Shown here in pieces: positions 22,644 to 34,849 of a stretch of DNA of 64,000 bases. The notes under the pieces are model-generated. The model searched no databases, was not told where the DNA came from, and was given only the letters and a program-made list of their open reading frames with translations. Position numbers and translations under genes: made by a program. The stretch covers positions 930,001 through 994,000 of the forward strand of contig JAGQDJ010000033.1 in NCBI GenBank assembly GCA_022885665.1, read 5' to 3'. Numbering within the stretch: the first letter of the stretch is position 1; the number at the start of each line of letters is the position of its first letter. The DNA comes from Triops longicaudatus. Taxonomy: Eukaryota; Arthropoda; Branchiopoda; Notostraca; Triopsidae.

Positions 22644-25600
22644 CCTAAGAACAAAGACTAGCACGCTTGTGCGACGTAATGTAGCGTCTAATGTAATTTG
22701 AAGTAAATTTCCTTGATTGCAAGGAGCAGATGAGAAATGCTCCGAAAGTCAACGAAACACGGAAACAATGTCACTATTGATTCGCTGCAAGCCGTCACAT
22801 TTAGAAGACTGATGCGTTGCAAGAACTAGGCTTCTGTTATAACGTGTGCTGTTGATCACGCGGGTGGCAAACCTGTTCGTATTCTTTCACATGTGAAGTT
22901 GGATGAGCAAACCGTCTTACCAACAGCCCGAGCACAGTCTCATGGGTTATATTCACCTTTACGATTTATAGGTGTGTGCTTTGTGGTCCGGTGGGAGCTA
23001 AATCCGGTTTAGTTCGTTTCTGTTTTCATGTCATGAACTAAAGGTTATTGACACAAGAGTGAATTCACGAGGAAGTTGTAGAGGAGTACCACTTAGAGCT
23101 TTTTATATGCCATGTATCAATATACCATCAAAATCCGCTATAGACCATGGCGGAGCCAAAAGCTTCTCAGAAGACACCAGGGGTAACTATACTAATAGCC
23201 ATATTCTCTTCTACCAGAATTTGATAAGACAACGTGAAAAAGAACTTCCTTAAAATACATTTTTTGGAAAATAGTCGGCATAATGCTTTGGTAAAAGAGA
23301 TATTTTTCATACGAAAACTTAAAGAGCTTAGCTTAGCAAAATAACTTATAAACTTCTTACACTAATCAGAATCACAATTACGGCACTGGATACTTATCTG
23401 ATCTTATTCTTACTGGCACAATCCTTCAACTTAGACGAAACCCTGCAATTGTGTTCCAGTTGCCGAAACGTTGTCATCGGGAGAAAGAGCGCGTTTTTTT
23501 TTTTGTGCGATTATTTAAAGCAATCAAATATTGGTGCAGTGTTCCTTAAGTAAAAATATTTTTGCAGGCACTTTATGACACTCGATGACTCGTTAAGACT
23601 TTTATGCTATTAAATTTTTTGCACATTTCATTTGCATGGAAAGATTTGATACTAGGTCTTGTTTACGTTTAGTTTGTACATTACAAATATTACCATATTT
23701 GCAGTCCTACATATATTTTACTTCATACCATTTTGACTTCAAATACGTAAACGACTTAGGAGAAAAGTACTACTTCAGCCCTGGAAATAATTTATATTGA
23801 AAAAAAAAAAATCTTTGTGATTTTTTTCGGATCAATCTGTTTCAATCGTGTTTCAATCAAGAGTCAATCTGTTTCAATCGTCCTTGCAATTTCTACTACC
23901 AGAGTTTCGGTAGCTAGAAGGCTGCTGCTTATATATTTTGATAAGAAAATAAAAAGAATCCTGGACAAAGGTTGGTAAATGAGAATAGCCCCACAACCGT
24001 TCCACGTTCCCCGAGTGAATGCTGCGACTAAGTTTAAAATTCCAACAACACGATACCGGTAAAACTACAAATTACGCCAAAACTAGTAAAAAAATAAGAA
24101 GAAATGGGCATCCTTATTATTTAACGGAAGTATGAAATAAAAACACATGACTTGCATATTTTCCAGACAAACTAACAAGCAAACAAGGTTTTAAACCTTT
24201 GCTCCTTGGAAACTTAGATGCATCTGACAATTAACTCGAGAAAATAAACAATTTTGACTGGTTAAAAAGAGAGTTGCAAAAATGCAATAAAATTTATTAA
24301 TGAACGGGGATAGTAGACAAACAATCGACATAGGGTCGGCAGGAAGCTTGGCTAAGCCGGGTGACCCAATAACACAAAACATACAAATAATGGTAAACAC
24401 ACACACAACACAACAACGACATGGGAATGCTGTTAAAATGAAGACGATTCACCGCTAACCAAATTCTACTGGGCTGTGTACGGTTCTCCTAGGTACACAA
24501 ACTGTAAAAACTATATAGTGTGCATAAAGTTCTTGTTATATAACTTCAGCGGAGTAACACGAGTCCTCATAAATACTCATGAACTTGGTTCGTGATGAAT
24601 ATTCATTCGTGATGTGTGCTATCTTTCTCTTTTTTCCTTTTCTTTGATCTCTTTGAACTTTTTGTGACCTAAATTCAGAAAGCCTAACAAACACACGAAA
24701 TACGTCTTCAGAAGTAGAATTCTAAGATACGGTATGCTATTGCTAGGCAAGTATTATAATGAGCGCGGAAAATGTAATTGTCATAATCAAAAAAGCTCTA
24801 ATTAAGCATCTCGAAGCTAACTAAGCTTAACTTTATAATTCGTTCAATATTGAAATAACTCTCAAAATGTAACCGCGTAAATATTTGTAACGCACGAACC
24901 GAGAATCCATGAGCCAACTACCTAATATTCATACAATTGTATATTTGCTAAGTAGATTTTCTTTCCAATTAAAGAACTACATTCACTTTATACTAACAGT
25001 CCTCTTGCAGAGGATAACTCGGCATGAAGGACGTATTTAGGGGGGAAGGGGGTTACTCCACCCCCCAATAATAGGTAACGAAAAATTAAAAAACAATAAA
25101 AAAATACGAGAAAATCATCCTAAGCCCTCAAAATTCCCTCTCACGAAACGAAATCCTGCACATGGAAGACCGGGACATCTTGGATAGAGTGTAAGTTGAA
25201 CAATATTAATTATCTGAGCCATTTTTTTTAAAGAAAAATCCACTAGATTCACGAAACGTTCCTTTCCTACAAACACAGCAACTCAGAAAGTATAGTTGTG
25301 CTCGTCAACTTCTACTAAAAGCTATCGTTGTTTGTTTGTTTTTTCCGTTGGGTTTTCCAAACTTTGGAAACAGACTTTTAGTCTTCTTTGAGTCTCATTT
25401 GGTAAGTTATCTGCGTAGAGCTTTTTGTGAAGATAGCAGACTCTTTTGCCTTCAAAACAAGCCCAGTTTTGACACATTTAAGTTACTGGTTTCTGACATA
25501 TCGCCAAGTTTGTTTAGTGACTGCCTTCGGGGTAGGTCAGGCAGAAAAAAAAATCGGGCAGGACGGACTATGGGGGACAGGCACGGCTGGTCTTGTTTCG

Positions 25601-27146
25601 ATCTCGTGTCGAATGTTCTGAACCAGCATGATTTTCGACTCTGTAATCAGACAGACATAAAAACGTTACACAACCTGTGCTCTACAGTTATGTAATACTA
25701 AGTTGTTTTTTTACGTGTAATAATTGTTCGTTCCCGACTCAAAATTCTTTGTGATAAAATGCATCAAGTAACGAACCAGTGATTCCGTTTTAAAGTTTCT
25801 TTCAATTACACTTTACTTGGTTTCCTTATGTTTACTTGGTATGCTTTTTGTTATCATCAACGCACAAATAGTCTGCAAACCGTGATGCATTTCCATAACT
25901 GCCCAAGGTACCCCGCCCAGCCTACCTCGTGGACCGGCTCTGGTAGAAATTAGATATTAAATGTAAGGGCTTGAGTTAATTTGCTGAAAAAATCACACGA
26001 TAACTAGGATGGTAATGGTACTTTAAAACGCCAAATTTAGTCTCACAATGATAATAAATGTCTTCTAGACTCTCGAGAGCGAAAAACTGCCCGACGTGCC
26101 CCGGTCTCCCCTAGACCTGCCCAGCATCATACATTTTAATTTTACTTTGTAATTCAGCAAGTCCAATACAGCTCTATCAATCTCGAAATGGTTTGTTTCC
26201 AGTTGCTCATTTTTTGCTTCTGATAAAAAGGTTGAATAGTCTATTCTCCATAAAAAAAACGCTCTGGCAGTTTGTTGGGGCCGCTTTTTTGGTGGAGCAC
26301 TACGTATAGGGGACTGAAAATTTCAATTAAGAGATAATTAGTGTCAAGTTCTTCCAAGTTCGAAATGCTGAGTTCATCGTAAAATGGGTTAAAAATAACT
26401 CATCAAAGATTATGTGGGAATAGTGATATTTTCTGTTTCGCTTTAAAAAAAATCTGAACGCGAAAAATCAAATAATAGATGGTTCCAGTTTATTCGTGAC
26501 TAATTTTCGTCTTTCTACCGACGTAGCTACACGTAAGCATATGTGCGAGGCATGTCAATTGTCATACAACTGAGTACTGCGCAGTTCCATAATCACCGCA
26601 TTTGCTCAAAGGGCACATGGATGGGCACACTTTAAAGCCCGAAAACCTCTATCCTACTTTATTTCGAATGAGAACACTGTGATACAACCACTAGTACGAG
26701 ACAGAGTTAACTTTAACTAGAACAACTTAGCGACAAGGATGACTAGAAAACTTACTTCGTAATGTCGCCTTAAGAGAATCTATGCAAGAGGTTATCAAAA
26801 GATCAAACAGAAGCTCAAAATAACATAACTCGGACACTTATTCAAAGTTCACGTTAAGTCTCGCGGTCCGCTTGAGAAAAGCACCCGTACGGTAGTGGAA
26901 ATTACGGTCTTTAAAAATTTGTTGAAGGTAATTTATTGAGCGTTGAAATAGACTCAGCTTCACAAACTATAATTCCTTTCTACTTGTTTAGAAAACGAAA
27001 GAAAAGGAGATATGAATCGTCGTTTGTCTTCCCCGTCTCTTTCGTTCTCTTATCCCGAACGAAAGGAGATAGGTAGTTAGTCGACAGAGGACGATACTAG
27101 CATTATTCGATATCTGGGTTCTGGCTTTATCCCTAAGGGCATATGG
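22644..27146. other. gene-poor region, no gene recognised
   Basis: Largest empty stretch of the window (4.5 kb). Open frames such as 25336-25695 (+) lack domains and splice support. Visible structure: an 18-nt direct repeat at about 23841-23880, and G- or C-rich clusters at about 25030-25075, 25545-25590, 25905-25945 and 26085-26130 with loosely similar words (GGGCAGG or its complement), which could be remnants of a mobile element. The right end should hold ferritin control elements. Confidence 0.45.
23841..23880. repeat. short direct repeat
   Basis: The 18-mer TCAATCTGTTTCAATCGT occurs twice, about 30 nt apart, with further partial copies (TTTCAATC) between. Too short to assign to an element. 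Confidence 0.5.
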
Positions 27147-27154
27147 TATATAAA
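27147..27154 (+). promoter_or_regulatory. TATA box of ferritin
   Basis: TATATAAA; transcription should start near 27178, which places the iron-responsive element almost at the mRNA 5' end. Confidence 0.7.
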
Positions 27155-27185
27155 CCTAGAGAACCATCTTTGACCCTTCAATACA

Positions 27186-27218
27186 CTGTTCTGCATCGCC
27201 AGTGAGTGATCCGAACGG
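27186..27218 (+). promoter_or_regulatory. iron-responsive element (IRE) in the ferritin 5' UTR
   Basis: Hairpin with the canonical six-base loop CAGTGA at 27200-27205, a five-base-pair upper stem (ATCGC with GTGAT, including one G-U pair), an unpaired C at 27194 and a lower stem with G93-C211 and then CTTGTC against GACGG-type pairing with one mismatch (last digits refer to 27xxx). In animals this RNA structure binds iron regulatory protein (cytosolic aconitase apo-form) when iron is scarce and blocks ferritin translation. Its location close to the predicted cap site is what translational repression requires. Confidence 0.88.
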
Positions 27219-27292
27219 GTAGCAACCTAGTCTGTAAAGGAGGTTACAACTGTTGTGCTCTCTTAAAACTCTTTCTATCGTTAAACTGCGCC

Positions 27293-28010
27293 ATGGCTGG
27301 TACCAAAACTCGTCATAACTTCCACGAGGAGTGCGAAGCGTCCTTGAATAAACAAATTAATACTGAGTTGTACGCTAGCTATGCCTATTTAGCCTTGGTA
27401 AGTACGTATCAAAAAGTTTTAAACAAATATTGTGAAATAGAACGGTGTCAAGTTCTTACTATAAATTAGTTGAACTAGGACGCTGGTACGGCGTTACAAG
27501 AATAGTTGTGTAATGGTCGAATAGCGCTGATGGACAGTATTGCCACATAGCTTGGAATATCGAACTTATTTTTTTTTTTTTTCTCCATCTGTCACCCTCT
27601 AGGCAGCGCATTTCGGCAGAGATGATATCCATTTGACGGGATTTCAGAAATATTTTTTGGAAGCATCCCATGAAGAAAGAGAACATGCAGAAAAGCTTAT
27701 CAAATATCAAAATTTACGCGGCGGCCGAGTCTTACTGCAGCCTATTGATCGTCCTGCAAAGGATGAATGGGATACGCCTTTGCAAGCCGTCGAATATGCC
27801 TTAGATTTGGAGAAACAGGTCAATCAGTCTTTGCTGGGCATCCATAAGCTGGCTTCCAAGTTTGACGACCCCCATCTTACCCAGTTCTTAGAAGAAGAGT
27901 TCTTGCAAGAGCAGGCTGAATCCATTCGGAAGTTGGCTGGCTACATTACTCAATTGCAACGCGTTGGAGATGGTGTGGGCATTTACCTCTTCGATAGCAA
28001 ACTGCAATAA
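27293..28010 (+). CDS. ferritin, H-type (ferroxidase) subunit, cytosolic
   Basis: Two exons (27293..27397, 27603..28010), 170 residues. Ferritin assembles into 24-subunit shells that oxidise Fe(II) and store iron. The four-helix bundle is complete: helix A with INTELYASYAYLAL, helix B with SHEEREHAEKL, helix C with EYALDLEKQVNQSL, helix D with FLQEQAESIRKL, and a short helix E. All ferroxidase-centre residues of human H chain have equivalents: Glu in helix A, Glu-Glu-x-x-His in helix B, Glu in helix C and Gln in helix D. No signal peptide precedes MAGTKTRHNFHEECEASL, so it is cytosolic, unlike secreted insect ferritins. The single intron follows helix-A residue Leu35. A 5' UTR iron-responsive element and TATA box lie just upstream, so translation should rise with iron. 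Confidence 0.96.
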
Positions 28011-28394
28011 ACTGCACGCCAGGGTTATATGTAACTGTACGCGAGTTTATCACTCAAAGGCCGCGTGCTAAGTTTGTCAAATGCCAGTGATCTTGGTTGC
28101 TTTGTATAAAGTTGTATCTCATTACCGAGATCTTGAGAATTGAAATACAGGGGAAACGAAACAGCAGCGACGAAATCTTCCTCACTTTGTAGAGCTTTTA
28201 CATGGTACTCTTTTAATTTTTAGTTTAGTGTTGTCTCCAGACGGACGGCATCGCGTCTATGATGCATCGCCATCTTCGGCAGTCTGGTTACTGTTTTAAT
28301 TTACCACTGCGGACTTACAATATCTCTTTTAAAGTTTTTTGAACACATCTGACTGCTCGAATAATATAGATACGGAATATGACTATCTAATCTC
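28011..28394. other. convergent 3' ends of ferritin and the Ras-like gene
   Basis: 384 bp between the ferritin stop (+) and the stop of the Ras-like gene (-). Presumably both 3' UTRs; no coding potential seen. Confidence 0.5.
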
Positions 28395-30819
28395 TTACAA
28401 ATCGGTCCCACTTTTTCCACGCATGGAAATACTCATTCTTCGCTCACTTCTCGTGAACGTTGGAAGCGTAGGATGGGACACGGGTATTATGCTAGCGCTC
28501 TGTTTGAGATGATCTGCCCTTTCATGACGACTTTTGCTACCTGCGTATTTCCTGCAGGAGATGTTACCATCTGTAGAAGCTCTTGATCGAAACTCGTGAT
28601 GAGGTGGGGAATTTTGAGGCGGGGACCCTGGAATTAGATGAGGAAGGATACATATGAGCATACTTGTGTGTCATGCTTCATGTTGCATACCAAAGGATAG
28701 GGAATTCGGTAAACGCAGCATATCACGGCCTTCATCTATAATTTCCATACTCTCGGTGTGGCGCGTTAGGGCAAATAGATGCTTCCTAGCGAAAAAGGAA
28801 AGCCCCCGGTTCTCTTCGTCGTGCTGCGTGATCGGAACGGAGTGAGGTCTTTGTTTCGAATGCGCTCGAGATTTCCAATACTTGTATAAGTCTTCGATTA
28901 CGAGTTTGGCCTAAAGCAACCATATTTATTACATACTTTTGACACAGGATATGATTACGTAGGACAGTATTACGCACATCGTCGACATTTTCCCGCACGG
29001 AAATTTCGTGAAAAGCATCGCATTGTAACTCCTTCGATCGCTGAACTCCTTCCTCCCACTGCACCATGCGATCTTCCATTTGTTCAGCTTTGTTACCAAC
29101 CAAAATTACGGGAATATCCGAATGATTCTCGTTACACGATACACTCCATCCGGAGCTTAACTGCGGATTAAAAGATTGTCTTTTGTCAATAAACGGACAA
29201 GAATAGAAAATACCAGATTTTTCCGCCGTCGCTTGTACGAAATGAGAAATCGCAGCCGACTGCACTCATCAAAAGAACATTTGTCTGTGACAGAATACAT
29301 GAGAACAAAAGCATCCGCCCAGCGTATATGAGCTTCCAAGTCAGAGCCTCTGGAATCCTGAGCAAAATAGTACGAATAAAATGAAACAAATGTAGGTAGA
29401 TTACGAACAGAACTGGCTTATAGAAGGATACAACTGTCATAAAAATGAAAAGACAATTTTAAAGGCAAGTAATTTACTTCAAGCTGATTGGCGCAATCCA
29501 GAATTTCCATCGAAATCAGATCGCCGTCTAAGTGCCTGTTAACCATGTAGATGCGTTCTAACATTGGGTCGTAGTCGCCAATGAAACGTCGAGTCAAAAA
29601 TCGAACGATCAAGGCTGAAAAAATAAGCAATATTAGACATTGGTATCTAGCGATCAACCAAGGAATAGCTCAGAAATTTGTCTACTACATGACTCGAGTA
29701 CAAGATCAACGGTCCGGAATCATGACTATTAAGAAAACCGTAGTTGCACTACAGTTAACGAAACCCTCGAATCTCAACAATGCGTTGCTAAGCTCTGCTA
29801 ATGTCTGACAAAGCGTTCAATGACACACCCATTGCATCGCAGAAGTCAAACGATCCTGGAAGTTCGCGCGAAACTTGCTTAATTAGAATACAATGATTAG
29901 ACTGTGAGCGATCCGCGTTCACAAGCGAAAACATGATGTTCCCTCTGAAGTGCAACGCACAATTGCTGTTGCCCATAGTGTTGCTAAGCAACAATACCTC
30001 TCATTTATGTGCCGTATTTCTTCCATTTCACTAAAACGAACCAGACAGCCTCTCGGCTTTGTGGAGTTGACAGGCGTGATCTTTCTTGGAAGGGGGTATT
30101 CTGATTTAGACGAACAGAAAAGTATTAGCGTCTGGACGCCGAATGGTGGCTTTACGCCTCAATCGGCCTCGTCGCTTTTATGCCTCGTGAAACAGTGCTT
30201 TGTTTTATAGCACGGATGCCAATACTCATACCTGGTAACGGTCTTCCGCTAACACGCATCTTCTTTTGCTGAACCAAAGCGAGTTTGACAGCTCATTACG
30301 CTTTACTCCTCTTTCTTATAGAAATTTAGGGCCCGGACACAAAAACATTTTCACCTTGGTCGGTTACCACGACCTACGTCACAAAACGTCTGTGATCTAT
30401 AATGCGACTCCGTCGTTACATTTATAATGCCCTTTACTCTGTAGTTCAAGCTTCGCAGAAACCAACAGTCTGGCACAAAAATAATCATGTACGAAAAAAA
30501 AGGAACTAAATGGTTTCAAAGTACAACGTAAGCCAGTGCGGCTAAAATGTGGCTCACATTAGCCCGTGGAGATAAATTGCAGCGCGCATGGGGATGCAAC
30601 TTGATTCGAAGCCTATATCATTACATCTTAATTAACGCTCTCTTCGGGCTTAGTCTAACAAGCAGCCACATAACAAGCTAGTGACTAGCTATTGCTGACT
30701 CTACCTGATTTTCCTACTCCAGTCTGTCCCACGACCATAATTCGTAAAGGTCTCTGACGTCCACATAAAGCCAACTTGCTCAAAGCTGATAAAGAAGGGG
30801 ATTTCGGAGGCGACGTCAT
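28395..30819 (-). CDS. Ras-superfamily protein (RERG/RASL-like) with altered GTP-binding motifs
   Basis: Six exons, complement(28395..28627, 28691..28910, 28978..29160, 29214..29357, 29478..29614, 30705..30819), 343 residues. The P-loop GQTGVGKS (31-38) is intact, and the segment ALIVRFLTRRFIGDYDP and then SMEILD closely follow RERG-type small GTPases. But Met56 replaces the switch I Thr (Ras T35), Asn81 replaces the Gly of DxxG (DCANQ), and NKAE (155-158) replaces NKxD. The last helix reads AKLVIEDLYKYWK. A polar, Ser/Arg-rich tail of about 140 residues follows with no CaaX box. The donor after codon 193 (GTGCGT) was chosen because it alone keeps the alpha-5 helix in frame. The first intron is about 1.1 kb. 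Functional class: signalling GTPase or pseudo-GTPase; which cannot be told here. Confidence 0.8.
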
Positions 30820-31359
30820 TTTGTGATAGCTGCAAATTGATCCTTTTTCTACAAAGAGGGAAAAAGAAAAGGGTTCTATTAAACGTTCAAGTCCCAGAAC
30901 AAGTGACACGCTTGGCTGCCTGAGTGATAAAATCACCCTGGGGATACAATTTCCCGTACGGGTTCGACGTACGTCCAAAGCGAAATATCCGAACGATTCC
31001 TCCTGACACAGACTCACCAGGAGAATACTGCGTGCCGCCAAAGGTGTACAATACCTAATTTTTTATGCTATTATTTGGAGTTATGTGGAAGAGCAAAAGC
31101 TCATCTATTTCGCACAGTCTAAGCACAGATCGGGAATGGCTGAGCGAATGGTCTACAGGACTAGGGAAATCTTGGCGCGAAGTAAAACGAGCGCAGCCGC
31201 TACAACGTCAACGCAGCGAAAACTGAGCGACACGGGTGTCCGTTCGCAGACTAACATTTGTACGGTTCAGTACCTCACATGTTCGCCTTTTTTGTAACTT
31301 TTTGTATTGCATTTTGAAATAAGGCTACGAAAACACTACGGCTGTAAAGGACCGATCAA
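30820..31359. other. intergenic, promoter side of the Ras-like gene and 3' side of the M28 gene
   Basis: 540 bp between two minus-strand genes. A CTTTGTAG acceptor-like site about 30 nt before the Ras-like ATG could mark a 5' UTR intron. Nothing else is recognised. Confidence 0.4.
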
Positions 31360-34300
31360 TTACCACACATGTACGTCTTTCAGGACAAGAGTTGCTGAAT
31401 TAATAACATACGACACAACGGAGATTTGCTGTTTCACTTCCTGCATTGCTTTCTGGCGCTGCTCGGCGTCAAGTTCATCCACAAATGCCAAGGCTTCTTC
31501 AATACTTGGAAATTCCCATCCTGTGTACTGATCGAATATAGAAGTTCCGTAAATCATATTCCTGGAAGAAAGTCATACAAAAAAAGGGTAAAAAAAGGTG
31601 GCAAGAGTTATGCTTTTCACTACGGTAACTAATATAACTACTTCATGTGCGGCCTACGGGGAAGACCAGGACTGTAGATAAATGCTTTTTCCATCTGCAT
31701 TAATTGATCATTGACCATGCGCATTGCTAACGTGCTACAAGGGGAAAAAAGAACAAATTAATGATGTTAAGATTACACAAGTGCTTTTGGGGTAACTTAC
31801 TCAGATTTATTGAGCTTGAGGACGTGGTTATGGAATGATTTAGCGGTAGATAAAAATCTGTTTGCTGCACGCTCCAGATGAGCTACCCGAGAAAAACCAA
31901 TAAAGTAAATCAGTTGAGAGTGGTAGCAGTAGGGGAGAAAAATACCGAGGCATCCATATCCTTTTCAGGAAAGGGATTTTTTTTTTCCTTATATGCTTTA
32001 GTATTTTACGACCAGTGAAACCTAGGTTGTATTACTCAAGAAGCCTTAATCCAATATTACGAAGCCTTGGATACATGCTGTTCGTTTCTCTTCTCGTATT
32101 GTGGAAGAGGTATATCTAACGGAGCTTAAATCGGAAGGAAAACTCGATGCGTAAACTGGGATATCTATCAGCTCACACATTTTTTCTCCTCTTTTGGCGT
32201 TCATGAAAGAGACAGCAGGAAAAGCAGTAGCAAACGTTTTAAAAAGAAGTCCTCTTACCGAGCGAAATCCCTTCTTTGCTCAACAAAGCTCCGTGCTTCA
32301 CTTTCAATTGTTGGACAAACTGCACCAGTGCTTTGCCTTCATCTCGAGCATCCATGGGTAAAAGTGGCTCGTCAGCTATTCCAAGGGCCATTAGTCCCCA
32401 CAAACGTCCAATGGCCAAATGGTACGAAAAGTTCGGGTCCAGGAAACGTTTCATGGCATCAAACGTCTCATAAGTGCTGTGGTATAATGGATAATCCACG
32501 TTGGGCCATTCTTCAGGATCTGGCATCCACAGAAGGTATGAACAAGGCACTCCTGTAGTTTGATAAAAAGGGGCATGGTCCGAAACCGACGAAAGACCGT
32601 AGCCTATTAAGGTTCCGGTGAAGGTACGTCGTTTGTTCCAGTGGTCATACAAAGAACATACTCCTAGCGAAGGATCCGGAGCAGAAACCTGAACGAAAGA
32701 AAGGTTATGTCTAGAAATTCTGCACACGACGATTAAATTGTTTCCTCCAGAACCTTCTTGGCGGCTTCCTTAATAATATGATGCAGGAGCGGAGTGGCGG
32801 CAGCTAGTAAATTGTAGCTGCTGACGACGGCAATGTCGACGTTCAAGTGAGCCACGGCACGATGGTTCACCAGTGGCAAGTGCTCTTCTAGCCACTCGAT
32901 ACTTCCCATGTAGCCGTACTCACCAGCTCCCCAGCTCGCGAAAATTATACTGCGTCTAGGACGCCAGCCTGGGGTTACATTATCGAGTTTTCAGAGGACA
33001 TAACAACTTGGTGAGCGGCGATTAAGTTCTCACTAACCTTCTCTTAACATAACACCGTATACGCGTATAATTTCCATAAGGACTGCAGTCGCGGAAGAAG
33101 GATCCACTGAGCCAAAAACCCACGCATCGCGATGGTTACCCAACATAACGAATCGGTCAGGTTCGACTTTACCACGGATGAAACCAATGACATTGTACGT
33201 TGGTACTACTTTTTTCTTGTTTGAAACTTCCAACTTTATTTTCCTAAAGAAAATATTTTCATTTTCATCTGGAAGCCATGTCTGGTGACAAGGTCATACC
33301 ATCCTTTACGCTTCAGGTTTGGTCCTAAATTATACGACACATTTAAGCCACCAGTCCAATGAGCTGGCGCTTGGGGGCCGTCAATGAGCACAAGCAGTTT
33401 CAAAGCATCATTAAAGCCCAGAGGATGCACAGGGATACTTGGTAAATCCCACTGTTCCTCAGGCATACGGAAAGTACCATCTAGAAAAAAAGTTGTGATA
33501 AACAACATTCTGTAACAGCATGAATGAATTTTCAAACAGGCTCAAGGGATGAAACAAAAAGGAAAACATTGTTACCCAACGCTGGATAATACCGTGTGGT
33601 AGGATCCCCATCTTTCCATAGAATTGTGCCTCTTTGCACTCCTTCGCCTGGCAACCAGTACGAATAAGGGTACGGTTTTTGATGCTCTGCAGCATAATCG
33701 GCAGGGTCACTGGAAATACAAAATAAACGCCTCATATCTTCTTTTGACTGTAAGAATATACCTGTACAAAATTACGCCCGCAGCTCCGAACCTCAATGCA
33801 TTCTGAACTTTGTCACCGCGAAAGAATTTTCCGTAGCGAATTAATGCCAAACGATTACGAACTGATATGGACATATTTTTTTCGACGAACAAGAAATCCT
33901 CGTACGAGCCATAGTTGACAAAAACAATCTCGTCCTTAACAACATTCAAATATGAAAGAAAAATAATGCTCTTTTATGTTTCGTTACTATTTCAATAGTT
34001 CCAGACGCTGAAAACGCAATAAACGCGGGCGATACACTTTCATCATACACTTCACCTTCGACGGGTGTTTCTCGAAGGGCTGAGGTAAATTTGACGCGCC
34101 CTTCTTCGTCCATGATAATGACCTGATGATATACTTTATAAAATTGAAAATATGTTTAAAACTTGCTACGACTTTATTGGGTTTATCGCGATCCGGGAAG
34201 GATAGCAAGACATCGTAAGGGTTTAGGGTGACTTGATCGAGCCCCTGCTCAGCCCACAGTTTGCGTAAATACTCCGCTTGCTCGTAGTCCGCTCGCGTGC

Positions 34301-34561
34301 CTCCCATATGAGGCTGCGACGTTAAGTATCTAAAAAATATCTTAGGCCGCTATAAAGCACACAATGCGCTGCAACAAACCTCAAATTTTCCTCCACATTT
34401 TCAGCATTCATAAGTTCCAGGAAACGATCCGCATTCTCGCTTATCAGGTTTTCTGTATAGCAAGTTTTACTCCGGAGAAAACTTCTTTTCTCGCCAAGTA
34501 GCTCACAGGACTGCGCTATGACGTAGGCAGAACACCACAAAAGAAGGAAAAGCAATGCCAT
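31360..34561 (-). CDS. M28B peptidase homologue (glutamate carboxypeptidase II/NAALADase family), catalytic Glu replaced
   Basis: Twelve exons, complement(31360..31561, 31642..31734, 31801..31882, 32259..32688, 32754..32968, 33038..33243, 33300..33480, 33576..33709, 33762..33934, 33988..34122, 34170..34329, 34380..34561), 730 residues (human FOLH1 750). The start is a signal peptide or signal anchor (MALLFLLLWCSAYVIAQ). Protease-associated domain: ALIRYGKFFRGDKVQNA and SDPADYA. Peptidase domain: zinc ligands His359 (GNHRD), Asp369, Glu407, Asp435 and His532 (PLYHSTYET) are all present. The catalytic base, human Glu424 in WDAEEFG, is Gly406 here (WGAGEYG). The arginines that bind glutamate in the human S1 pocket (SGRARYT) are also absent. 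The TfR-type dimerisation domain closes the chain. Likely extracellular or lumenal; activity doubtful. The intron 31883-32258 is 376 nt. Confidence 0.9.
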
Positions 34562-34610
34562 CTCTTCTCCGTCGACCAAAAACTAAACCTAAGGATACCA
34601 GACGAGCTGG

Positions 34611-34619
34611 CTTTATATA
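34611..34619 (-). promoter_or_regulatory. TATA box of the M28 peptidase-like gene
   Basis: TATATAAAG on the minus strand; transcription would start near 34583, giving a 5' UTR of about 20 nt before the ATG at 34561. Confidence 0.65.
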
Positions 34620-34849
34620 CGCTCCAACCTTTAGCAGGTTTCCTTTCTTGAGCAATAGTAATGAGAAGTCTCGTTTTCAAAACCTTTGTGGCAGTTTCGC
34701 TTTATTTTGGGACTAAATACAGGTAACACGAATAGTGGACCTATTCATGTATAATTACAGAATCGAAGGAGTCATCATGAATGGCAGTATGACAGTTTTT
34801 ATCTTACTAATGAGCTCCCTAATAAGACACCCGCACGCGCGACGGTCGT

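Noticed and set aside
25336..25695. 119-codon plus-strand open frame
   Set aside because: It lacks an in-frame ATG context, domain or splice signals, has poly-A runs inside, and lies in a gene-poor region.
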